Part shown: positions 47,307-57,523 of the stretch, in pieces | Layout: the number at the start of each line of letters is the position of its first letter | Position numbering within the stretch: the first letter of the stretch is position 1 | Source of the DNA: Calliphora vicina | Taxonomy: Eukaryota > Arthropoda > Insecta > Diptera > Calliphoridae | Assembly (NCBI RefSeq): GCF_958450345.1 | Contig: NC_088780.1 | Location: 126,246,226 to 126,310,225, forward strand | Length of the DNA stretch: 64,000 nt | Reading direction: 5' to 3' | Program-made: the position numbers and the translations under genes | Notes under the pieces: model-generated | The model's input: the letters and a program-made list of their open reading frames with translations, nothing else | The model's database searches: none | Told to the model about the DNA's origin: nothing

Positions 47307-47344
47307 TACCGATACCTGTCAAGGAGTGTCAACGCCAAATTAAA
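47307..47344 (+). other. Candidate 38-nt host microexon
   Basis: Acceptor CGATTTTTTTTTTCAG (AG 47305-47306) and donor TTAAA|GTAAGAAG (47345). GC content is about 42%, well above the surroundings. Two phases are open: PIPVKECQRQIK (after 2 nt) and YRYLSRSVNAKL. I do not recognise either. Among the three candidates it has the best base composition. Still a hypothesis. Confidence 0.4.
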
Positions 47345-48600
47345 GTAAGAAGTCCCTTTCATATAAATTGTTAGAATTAGAACTAGAACCATTCACTGAA
47401 TCAGTTCTGTGTCGGATTTCTCTTCTAAACTACTGCTCAGATTAAAATACAATGTTTAGAAACTAAATTGTAAATATGGGGGCTATGGTCAATTTAGGAG
47501 AAACTTTTGGTGTTGGGTATAAAAACCATTAAAATCAATTATGGACAGTTTCAATTACAAAACAACAAGGTGCTTGTAATTTGTTTATTTAAATTTTAAA
47601 CATTTTTTCCACCTGCCTTTCCTCAATGACAGAAGAAAAGTAAGTGGAAATAATTTTGATGGATTTTTTCATACAAACATGCTTCGATTCTTTGCTTAGA
47701 TTTGAGAAACCTAATTTTTCAAACGTTTGACGTGGCAATTGTTGAATTACCAAATAATCTAATAGGTAATACAAATCAAGTAATGCTTTCGATTCATCGA
47801 AAAACCCCGTGGATTTTTATTGATCTAACATCTTACTCTCTACGACATCCCCTAGTTATTTATTTACTAGTTAGCAAATGATTTTCACACAGAAAGAGAT
47901 TTCAACACAATTTGAAAATTAACTAAGTATTAAGAGTACAAAGCAGATTTTGCTTAAACTTAATTAAACTTTAAATTGCCCTTAAATTTTAACTAGCTTT
48001 GTTGCCTATTTGTAAGTCCAGAGACTTTTCAACTCACGTAGAACAGCTACAGCGAAAATGGATAGTGTTCAAAACCACAGAATTCATGTACCTTTTGCGT
48101 GTATCAAAACAATATAAATTTTTAAACTGTTCATATATAAATGCTTAAATACATTTATTTACCACAAATTGTTTAAATAATATTCTCACTAAATTCTAAT
48201 TCATAAATATAATGATTGTGGACGATTAAATATTATTAATAGATGGACAGATACAAAAAGCATTTAATTTGTTTAGTGTGTTTGCAATTTTCTAAACAAG
48301 TCAATGAATGTGAAATTTAAAAACCAGTTAAATAATATTTACTAAATATTAAGGCATGTATAAAATTGCATAGTTGTCTTATGATAATTAAGTTCTTGAT
48401 GAAATATTTCCCGATGTGCTCCATTTTTCTATGTATATGTCAAACAAAAAAAAAAAAATAATTGTTTACAAATCGTGACTGACTCCAAAGTTTTATTCAT
48501 TTGAATTTAAATTTGCAAATTTTTCTAACAAAAAAATTTATATTTCTAAAAAGACTGCGAAGATTAAAAACATATCAAGCCTTACTTAAAGTTAATTTTG
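47345..48600. other. AT-rich DNA, no gene
   Basis: GAATCAGTTCTGTGTCGGAT and neighbouring words (47397-47480) are moderately complex. The 61-codon minus-strand frame at 47589-47774 (YYLLDYLVIQQLPRQTFEKL) is not recognised. Confidence 0.35.
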
Positions 48601-48738
48601 TTTCATTTTCGAAATAACGGTATATCTCGAAAATACGAGCTAACCTAAGAAAATGGTTAGCACCACTGAATTCAGCGTACCCGAATTAGTTTAAGCCGCT
48701 GGGTGCCCCGCTTGACAGTTTTTTCAACTAGCACAGTG
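48601..48738. repeat. Repeat M, right end (CACAGTG terminus)
   Basis: ATAACGGTATATCTCGAAAA, GAGCTAACCTAAGAAAATGG and CCCCGCTTGACAG are shared with 53930-54082. It ends AACTAGCACAGTG (48738), the reverse complement of CACTGTGCTAGTT that opens the other copy at 53045. Probably a DNA transposon end. Confidence 0.65.
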
Positions 48739-49965
48739 TAGTTAGTCATACCTCCCATATAAGGCCCATTTAAGTAAATCACTTTAACTAGCATAAATCC
48801 AGTGTTTTAAAAACTAGACTACAAGTAGCAGTAGCAACGAAAAAACACAAGTAGTCTAGTTAAAAAATTAATAAAAACTCGGAGTCAATAATTACTACTA
48901 CTACTGCTACCTTCACATTTTGGTAGCAGTAGTTGTAGTAGTACTAATAAAAGAAAAATTTAAAAGTAGCAGAGTAATTTATTTTCTATTGCTACCTTAA
49001 AAAAGAACAAGTTTTGATGTAGCAGAGTCATTAGTTTTTTTTATTAATTCTGCTACTTTTAAAATTAGGAGTAATAGAAGTAGCAGTTGAGGTAGTAGAA
49101 GAAGTAGCAGCTAAGTAGCAGTTGAGGTAGCAATAAAATAAGTCAAAAATAAAAATCTTCAGCCAAAAAATTATATTATGTGTTGTTGTTGTGAATGTAT
49201 ATTTGTGTATGTTGGTCGTGTTGTAAACAAAAGTTCGGCTTTTTTGTTATACACACAGAAAACACGATCTTTCTGTTAGCAACACGAACATCTGAGACGA
49301 ATAAAATCGAATATTTCTTTCAAACTCTCTCAAAACAAAAACAACACACAGTGTTTAATTCTGTTAATTTTGGTGTTATGACTGAAGATTTTCTTTTTTG
49401 ACTACTTTTATTGCTACCTTAACTGCTGCATCAACTGCTACTTTACTGCTACCTTAAAAATTAATTTTATGCTACTACTCCATTTACAATTCATGTTTTA
49501 TTACTACTGCTCTGTTAAGAGTTTTTTATTTTGAAGGTAGCAGTAGTTTTAAAAAAACAAGAATACGAAAAAAGACAAATGCTACTGCTACCGCTACATA
49601 CACTTTTTTGAAGCAGTAGTTGTAGCAACAGTTAAAAATTTGTTAGTTATCGTAGCTTTTTAAACACTGCATAAATCTCTTAATAATGCTGGTATTGCAA
49701 TAAAATTTAATAAAAAAGTCATTTCACCTAATTTTATAACGATCAGTTCATAATTAGTCAGTTTAAAGAGTATAGATTTCTTAAAAATATTGATAATCAA
49801 ATAAAATTCAACACAAATAAGGTTCATATGTACATATAAACAGAAGACATGCTACCTAATTTGGAACATATAAATTTTAAAAGAGAACTGTTTATAATCA
49901 TAATCTTGGTGTAGGGTATCATATGGTCGGCCTTGACCGACTGTAATATTTTACTTGTTTAATGG
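48739..49965 (+). repeat. Diverged family-A relative (A') split by a hAT MITE
   Basis: TAGTTAGTCATACCTCCCAT / AAGGCCCATTTAAG at the left and TCATAATTAGTCAG / GGTGTAGGGTATCATATGG / TTACTTGTTT at the right. The hAT MITE 48800-49669 sits between GCATAAATC halves of one phrase. Confidence 0.7.
48800..49669. mobile_element. hAT-type MITE with CATAAATC duplication and GTAGCA repeats
   Basis: Ends CAGTGTTTTAAAAACTAG and CTTTTTAAACACTG. Perfect 8-bp duplication CATAAATC (48792-48799 and 49670-49677). Both subterminal regions are filled with AGTAGCAGTAG-type words in direct and inverted orientation, plausible transposase-binding arrays. The core (about 49190-49390) has a 68-codon frame with no recognisable motif. 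Confidence 0.93.
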
Positions 49966-50034
49966 GGAATTTAGTACTTTAAAAATAAAAACTATTGAAA
50001 TTAAATTTTGTATTCCCAAACATAAATTTTAATA

Positions 50035-50275
50035 ATAAAAAGTATTTATACTTTTGATCACAATATGATTACAATGGGTCATAATAGGTCATATTGTGAT
50101 TACTTCACAACCTATTATGATCATGTATGACAAAGATATTACGGCTATACTTGATCATGATATGATAAAATTTATGATACTAATAATGATCACAATATGA
50201 TTGAACTACAATCATAAGTCTTATCATAATATGTTGCACTTATATTGTGTTTACCACAACCATGTGTTTTCTCTG
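50035..50275. repeat. Family-D-like palindromic MITE, diverged
   Basis: Repeated ATCACAATATGATTAC / GTAATCACAATATGA-type motifs, a TTATCATAATATGTTGC phrase, and a right end ACCATGTGTTTTCTCTGGG resembling family D. Left end not defined. TTCGCCACAAACGAA just outside (50288) resembles the family-B hairpin. Confidence 0.5.
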
Positions 50276-51413
50276 GGTATACAAGATTCGCCACAAACGA
50301 ATATAACACCCTACATTTTAGCATATTTCGAAAAACATTTTATGGTTTGGCTAATATTTCTTAAATAATTTTCGCCTATGGCTACCATTGTGTTTACACA
50401 TTTAACATTAATATTGCAGTTTTGTTGATTAGTTTTTTATTGTTTTCAGTTCTTGTTTTTTTTTTTATTCAAATTCTCCTCATTTAATTCTTTAATTCGA
50501 CAAATACACACTATAAATATTTTATTGCAATAAACGAAAAAAAACATGATGTTATATTTATAAACAAATATCAATAGAAATTTATGTATGTATTATTTAT
50601 TTGTTGTTATTGTTATTGTTGCTGCTGCTATTATTATTATATTTGATTATAAAGTTTGTATAATCAAAAAATGTGTTAATTTATTATTTAGTTGGTTGTA
50701 TTTATATTTAAATACAAAATATTGAAAATGCATGTAGATGTGTATTTATGTTGGCTTGTCAGTGTGTAGGTGGTTATTGATATTTTTGTGTAAATTAAAT
50801 TTATTTGTATTTATTTTTCATTGAAGTGTACAAAAGAAATAGTGTTCATTTGTTTTTTTTTTGTAAATAAATAAAAAAATATTTTAATTAAATATTGATT
50901 TAAGTTCTTTTCCTATATCAAAAATATTTCAACTTTTTACCAACATCATTACACTGATGGCTTTGTTAGAGGCCACCAGCAATTAATACTGATTCACAGC
51001 TGTATTTGTTTAACTTAGACAACGGTATTACCCCATATTTTGTGTATATGTATCTACGAGTATATAGTACATTTAGCTGTAGTCCGTTAATATTTTAGTT
51101 AAATTGAACGTCACTTAAATTATAACTCAATCACAATTTCAAAATATGTACTAATTTAAATATGTAAATGAACTAAATACAAATACCTGTCAATATTTGG
51201 TTTTATGATAAATGTGGTTAAATGTCCTGTTTCAGTAGGGGGAAATCTTTATTGATTTTTCCATTTAGTGCTTATCGGGGCTCAGATAGAGTTTGTTTTA
51301 TTTTATTATAAATGCGTTGTTCAGATGTATACTCGTAATTATGTATATACATAATGTTATAATTAATCGTTGTCAAAAAGAAACGCAATAAACATAACAA
51401 ATAATAGTTGTAC
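50276..51413. other. AT-rich DNA with trinucleotide tract, no gene
   Basis: TTGTTATTGTTATTGTTGCTGCTGC at about 50601-50625 is a simple repeat. No gene. Confidence 0.45.
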
Positions 51414-51658
51414 ACAGAAAAAACGGATTCGTAGTAGCAACCGAATTTGTTGCCAATCGAATAACTCTGCCTTAGCGACCGAATTTTAAATTTTACACAA
51501 TATTTTAGAAGTGGTAACAAAAGTTTGATTTGCTTCAACCGAAATTCTTTATCAACTGATTTTCTGTAGCTGGAACAGAAAAATTCTATGTGTGCAACCG
51601 AATAATTCTATTGGCTACAAATTGGCTTGCTATTAGCGAATCTGTTTTGCTCTGTGTA
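51414..51658. mobile_element. MITE family E, copy 2
   Basis: TA|CACAGAAAAAACGGATTCG and CGAATCTGTTTTGCTCTGTG|TA. Interior GCAACCGAATTTGTTGCCAA and ATTCTATGTGTGCAACCGAA match copies 1 and 3. Confidence 0.8.
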
Positions 51659-51957
51659 ATGAATGAAAAATGAATAAAACAAAAAAAAAAAAAACTTATG
51701 CTAAGAGTATGAAAAATGGAAACTTAAATAAACCCAGCAAAGGATTTAGTGAAAATAAACTTAAATACTCACCTCCACTATCTTCAATATAAAATTCCTA
51801 TTTTCAATATAAAATTTTGTTTAGACATTTATATATCATAGAGTCATATTCCGGCTAGATATTTGTGTGGGTGCTAGGAGAAATTTGAACCGATTTTTAC
51901 AATTTTTCACACAAATTTGTATTTTATATTAGGAATAGCGTATGCAAATGTTTTTAA

Positions 51958-52224
51958 CCCTTAACTGGTATCGATATTTCCAGCTACGTAATTGGTATCG
52001 GGGGTCCGAATTGACCCCATTGAAGAAATGAAATATTTATTGTTCTAAACATAATTTTTAATTTTGTTTTATCTTATTAAACAACATTTTCTGATATAAG
52101 TAGAAATAAAAGTTTTATTAATTAATTTTTTATATAACATAACTATAAATAGTAGACTTTTGTTTTCAAGTTAAAAAATACAAAATGGTGGGGTCCATTT
52201 TGACCCTACGTAACCAGTTAAGGG
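51958..52224. mobile_element. piggyBac-type MITE, TTAA target
   Basis: TTAA|CCCTTAACTGGTATCG and TACGTAACCAGTTAAGGG|TTAA (TTAA at 51954-51957 and 52225-52228). A 13-bp inverted CCCTTAACTGGT, then a subterminal GGGGTC-TTGACCC element on both sides. 267 bp, non-coding. Relative at 24576-24794. Confidence 0.85.
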
Positions 52225-52228
52225 TTAA

Positions 52229-52369
52229 TAAAGAGTTAACTGTCAAATGAACTTGCATACTGCCCTCAATATTTTGACATTTATGTTCAGTATACTCTGA
52301 TAAATTATCATGAATAGATTAACATTTGAACAACGCTAGCAAATTATCTAAATTTACTTTGAAAGTCAT
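52229..52369. other. Short spacer
   Basis: Probably the eroded upstream part of the following transposase pseudogene. Confidence 0.3.
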
Positions 52370-52900
52370 CAATTCGCGCAACTTATAGAAGACTGTTTTA
52401 TCGCAAAATTGTGCTCGGCGATGAGGCTCATTTTTGGTTTAAGGGGATTGTTAATAAACAAAATTTGCCGCATATGGAGTATGACCAATATACAAAAGAC
52501 CCTAAAGACTGCATTAAAAAAAATGCACAGTTTGGTGCGGTTTACATGCTGGCGGTATCATCGAACTTGATTTCTTAAAAAATTAAGCAGGAGCTCGCAT
52601 TACTGTCAATGGCAATCATTACCGCATCATGATTAATGATGCTTTTGTTGGAAAATATGAATGAAATTGATCCGGGCGAGATGTGGTTTCAACATTATGG
52701 CGATACGTGATTTACGACGACCGCGACCGAGAAATGGACCTCCCAATTGACCTCCAAGGTCGTACGATTTGACACCTTTCAATTATTTCCTGTGGTGCTG
52801 GTTTATAATGATAAACCAGCAACAACTGACACCTTAGCGACCAACATTGTTGGTGTTAATCGTCACATACGCCCAAAATTGGCCTTCCAGAACAGACGAA
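52370..52900 (+). pseudogene. DDE transposase pseudogene (Tc/mariner-like)
   Basis: Across several frames, in order: VLGDEAHFWF (about 52410-52440), TVWCGLHAGGIIELDFLKN (about 52520-52580), ARITVNGNHYRIMIND (about 52590-52645), a segment matching WF-Q-GA-xH (52686-52710), DLPIDLQGRT after a frame change, DTFQLFPVVLV and NDKPATTDTLATNI. This is the usual order in a widespread insect DDE transposase family (D-E-HF, VTVWCG, ITVNG-RYR, WPPRSCDLTPLDYFLWG, TDKP-SIDAL). Many frameshifts and stops. Terminal repeats not found. Confidence 0.75.
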
Positions 52901-53044
52901 ATCATTTTCATACGTTAATACCATTTATTATAATTTTTTTTTTAAATTTGTTTAAATTTCGTTAAAATATTGTTGAAAATGTGAGATTTTGGTTAAGATT
53001 TGCTTGAAATTTTATGATTTTTTTATGATATTAAGTTATTAATT

Positions 53045-54082
53045 ACACTGTGCTAGTTAAAAAAATTGTCGAATTTTGTATGCCGTTTTAAAAAACAAAA
53101 ATTATTAAAAAAACAAGTAAGAAAGTATGGTCGGTCAAGCCCGACCATATAATACCCTACACTAAGTAAAAGAGCAAAAACATTTTTCTTTTAAAATTTC
53201 AATAATACATATTTTTGAGTGATTTTCGGAAGTGGGCCTACTATGGGAGCTATGACCAATTATAGACCGATCACCATGAAATTAGGTCGTGTGATTTATA
53301 TCTATATTAAAGGTAACTATGTTGAATTTTGCGTGTATACCAACATTTTTAAGCGATTTATGCACGTTAAAGTGATTTTCGGAAGCGGGTCTATATGGGA
53401 GCTATGACTAATTATAGACCGATCGTAACAAAATTTGGTGACATGAATTTTGTATATACAAAACTTATTTGAAGCGGAATTTGTGGAGATACATATATAA
53501 ATTAAACATTTATGAGTGATAAAGTCCAATTTCGGAAGGACTTTGTATGGGGGCTAGGTGAAATAATGGACCGATTTCAGCCAGTTTCAATAGGCTTGGT
53601 CCTTGGGCCGAAAAAATAACATGTACCAAATTTGATCGAAATATCTTCAAAATTGCGACCTGTACTCTGCGCACAAGGTTTACATGGACAGCCAGCCAGC
53701 CAGCCGACCAGACGGACGGACATCGCTTAATCGATTCATAAAGTGATTCTAAGTCGATTGGTATACTTTAAGGTGTTAGACTAATATTTTTGGGCGTTAC
53801 AAACATCTGCACAAACGCATAATACCCTCCCCACTATGGTGGTGTAGGGTATAAAAAATACATTTCTAAAACGACTACCAGTCGTACCTAAAGGTAATTT
53901 TATTGTGTCATTTTGCTTTTTTGAGTTTATTCAATAGACTAAACCGTTTTTGAGTTACGCGAATATATGTTTTCAAAATAACGGTATATCTCGAAAAGAA
54001 GAGCTAACCTAAAAACGGTTAGCATCACTGGATTCAGCGTACTCGAATTAGGTTAATCCGCTGGATGCCCCGCTTGACAGAA
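53045..54082 (+). repeat. Repeat M, long copy, split by family A
   Basis: Opens CACTGTGCTAGTTAAAAAAA (53045) and, after the family-A copy (53114-53853), continues to GGTATATCTCGAAAAGAAGA and CCCCGCTTGACAG (54082). The final AACTAGCACAGTG is not present, so the right end is lost. Confidence 0.6.
53114..53853 (-). repeat. Family-A repeat, copy 5 (inverted, near complete)
   Basis: CAAGTAAGAAAGTATGGTCGG, GGTCAAGCCCGACC, CCAGCCAGCCAGCCGACCAG / ACGGACGGAC and CCCCACTATGGTGGTGTAGGG-TATA. The terminal hairpin is complete. This is the best copy for defining the family. Confidence 0.88.
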
Positions 54083-54297
54083 AAAAAATTAAATAATTAA
54101 TTCCAAATTTAAGATTTAAAATTCGATTAAATTGTATCTCTTTACCTTTCCATTAAGCACGAATTAATTCGTTGTCTTAATTTCTTAGTACTTCAAGCAT
54201 ATTGAATTCATTCCTTTGAGAATTAAATCTTTATAGAACTAATTCCTTATCCAGGTTTTCTATAATTCAAATTCAAATTTTCTTCAATTGAAATCTA

Positions 54298-54617
54298 CAC
54301 AGAAAAAACTATTTCTTAAACCGTTTCAATTCAAATATATATCACATAATTTTCGTAATTGAAAACACAAAAAATAACAAAAATGTGTTTTCAATTACGA
54401 AAATTATCTATTCAATAATTTTTGTATTTAAAGTTCAACCAATAACGAAAATTGTATATTCAATTGTCAAAATTATCAAACTCAAAACTTAAAATTCAAT
54501 AGAAAATATCAAAAAATTTTGTTTTTGAGCACATGAATACTTGATTCAATTACGAAATAATTGATACCAGTTCAATATGTGATAAATGTTTGAATTGAAA
54601 TATAATTTTTTCTGTGT
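54298..54617. mobile_element. MITE family F, copy 1
   Basis: TA|CACAGAAAAAACTATTTC and AATATAATTTTTTCTGTG|TA; AAACCGTTTCAATTCAAAT at the left pairs with GTTTGAATTGAAA at the right. TA at both borders. 320 bp, non-coding; truncated sister at 23036-23262. Confidence 0.8.
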
Positions 54618-57035
54618 AGTAGAAAAGTATTTTTTTTTTTCAATTAATTTTGTAAAGGATTCGAAGCAAACTAAAAACAAAACTGAATGAAGAAAAAATA
54701 TTATAATTGAATTCAGTTTAGAAAGGTCCATTATGAATTGATGCAACAATGAATGAATTTTATTTAAATAAAAATCTAAGAATAAAGCTAAAGAATTAGC
54801 TTTTGTGAATGAATTCAGGGAATGACATTTTTCAATTCCGAAATAAGTTTAATTAAGCTCAAATTTAGTTAATTAATTTAATTCAATGGAGTCTGAAAAT
54901 GTTTGTATTTTAGTTTAAACATCTATTGATAAATGATATATAAAAACTATTTTTGATTAGATTTTTTAAAATTTTAGTCCTTAGGGGTGTCCTACTTGAG
55001 GTGTCAAAAATTATGATTAAATTTTAGCAAAAATCATGTGTTCCTCACTATAATGTTTATTGGGTTATGCAAATTAGATATTTTGCACTAGTACTCATTT
55101 CAATAAAATAAAAGAAACAAAAAAAAAAAACAACAGAAAAACACAAAAATGTTAAATACACACAAAACCTACTTATAATGAAATCTTCTATATCAACATT
55201 TATTTTTATCTTCAACACAATCATCAAGCAGAGTAGTAGTACTATATCAACACTATTCCAATACACTACACAGCCCAAGCATCCGTATCCTACTCCTCCT
55301 GCTCTTCAGGATCTTTGGCATCATTATCAGTCATGCCAACAACATTATCATTGTCAGAGTCATCCGTAATGCCAACAGTGTCAGTGAATTTAAGACTCAA
55401 CATTTCATAAACATCACTGAGTTGTATGTATTTATATCATCATCTTTCTCCTCATCTTCAACTTAAATTTCATCATTATCTTCATCACCACCATCACATT
55501 TAACATGTTTGTCATCATTGTGGAGTGTATATCATATTTTCTCAATTTCATGATAAATACATTTTCAGTTTCACTGCGATTGTGATTGTAAGAGACTCAT
55601 TTTCATTTTCATTTCCATTTTGGATTTGATTTGATGGATGCGTGTGTAAATACATTAAAAGTCTATAGTATAGTATTATATACAGCTGTCTTACTGTCTG
55701 ACTGAATGTCTGTCTCTACTTATACAGCTTTGGTAGTTAAATAGATTGTTTTATTTGGTTTATTTGTGTGTTTCATTTAATACGAAATTTATATTTCTTG
55801 TTTTTACTTCTTATTTAACCTACGGCTTAGTTGCAGGAATAAAACATTTCTACTTATACATATATTTATTAAGCAGCAAAACAAAATGTTTAATTTCCCT
55901 GTCATTTTTACTTTATTCGCCATACAACACTCCAGACTTTTTTTTCACATTTTCATTGGCATTTTGCTGTTTTGTCCTTTTGTTACGTTTATTGTTTTCG
56001 TGTGATAATTAATTTTGCTACAGGGCCTGAACAAATGTTTACTATTTTAGATTTTGTTGACCTTATGATTAGTTTTATAGTTTTCTCATTATGTCAATGT
56101 ACAACAATAATAATACTGGAGGCAAACTAATGGTACAGTGGGTCATTGGTACTCTAAAATAAGTTAACAAATATATAAGACACATATTTAATAGGGAGGA
56201 ACATTCATTTTCGACATGCCATCGCAACTAACCTATTCCAGATTTGTTAAAACTTAGTACTAGTCACAACATTTAAAGTAGCTTAAACATTTTAAATGTT
56301 CTTTGGTTAGTCTATAAATAAAATAAAAACTATGATAGAAAAATCAAAAAAGTAAGTGGGATTCTACTTCAATGTGCGTGCCCTTCTTGACAAAAAAATA
56401 TAATTTATAAATGATTCTAAGAGTCCACACGCAACATGTAGCTCCTAAACAACTGGTGACTACATAAATATGTAAGACGATTCGAAAAGCGATATACTCG
56501 AATTTATAGGTTTTATACACGGAAATTCAAAAATAGTTTTCTAAATATTGATTTAGGGCCAAAATCAAATTACATTATTAAAATTGTAGATGTTTGTACA
56601 AATTTAAATTTAGTTTTCCACCGGCCCCACTGTAGCCTGGCATTATTACTATTCATAATGCGAAATGTTTGCCAGTGACAGGCTGTGATGATGTTTATCA
56701 CATCTGCCCTTAAAGTACGAATGAAATGTTATAAATGTTTTAAGGTTTTAAGTCCCATCAATTCTGATTATGTCATTTTCTGTATCTCTCTTATGCTTTT
56801 TTTTTTTCACTTTTATTTTATTCAAGAAAAACTATAAAATTTTATAAATAAAGATAAAATCAAACAAAGCAAACCATAGCAAAGTGAAAGTTAATATTAC
56901 TATATTTTAAATGCTAAAAAATAGGCATTAAAATAATTTAATTTGGCCACAGGAATTGATGTTTTTGGGCAATATTACAATTTATTTAATATTTGTTTAA
57001 GTAAAACAATTAAATATTTTGAAATTGTATACATT
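54618..57035. other. AT-rich DNA with one acidic open stretch
   Basis: No element boundary recognised. 55310-55510 on the minus strand reads as acidic, Asp/Glu-rich peptide in two frames. 56012-56030 has an acceptor-like TTTTGCTACAGG without donor support. Confidence 0.4.
55310..55438 (-). other. Possible acidic C-terminal coding fragment
   Basis: On the minus strand an open stretch reads YKYIQLSDVYEMLSLKF, then a TVGITDDSDNDNVVGMTDND segment and AKDPEEQEE with a stop at about 55310. It is bounded upstream by a TGA. Just beyond it, another frame reads DGGDEDNDEI, stop, VEDEEKDDDINTY. It could be the last exon of a gene (an AG lies at the CAACTCAG), a decayed pseudogene, or a GAT/GAA-rich low-complexity stretch. 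No family recognised. Confidence 0.25.
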
Positions 57036-57286
57036 GTCTGCTTTTACACAGGGCAAGTTTTCTTGCGCAAGTCTAGAGTTTATAGGAGAGAGAGGCAAGA
57101 AGAAAGAAGAGGGGTACACACTTGCTTGTACTGGCAAGTCTTTTTTTTCTCATTTTCACTATGGCGTCTATTAGGTTTTGATATATAAAATTGAACACAG
57201 ACTTGCTGTGTGTAAACAGACGAGCAAGTTTAAAAGGGAATCGAAGAGACTTGCTTCAAGTAAACTTGCCCTGTGTAAAAGCAGAC
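57036..57286. mobile_element. MITE with perfect 25-bp ends and internal GCAAGT words
   Basis: GTCTGCTTTTACACAGGG (57036 on) and CCCTGTGTAAAAGCAGAC (ending 57286) are exact inverted repeats over 25 bp. ATT flanks both sides, suggesting a 3-bp duplication as in PIF/Harbinger, although the consensus there is TWA. The interior has at least six GCAAGT/ACTTGC words in both orientations. 251 bp, non-coding. Confidence 0.85.
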
Positions 57287-57523
57287 ATTGGATTACATTT
57301 TTGCAGAGAAGGAGATGGTGATTGATGAAAATGTATTTAAAGGAAAATATTTAGGAAATATTATAAGATGTTTAAAATTAAATGTTACGATATTGGGTCA
57401 ATAAGTATAATTTTCCAGCTCTTAAATGAAAGGGCATCATTGCCGCTGTCAACAGGCATCTGTCAGTTGACTCCTGTCAAAATTGGAATAAGCTGTGTTA
57501 TTTAGTTTGTGTTTAGTAGTCAC

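Noticed and set aside
55178..55369. 63-codon plus-strand Ser/Thr/Pro-rich frame
   Set aside because: Opposite strand of the acidic stretch; low complexity and no supporting signals.
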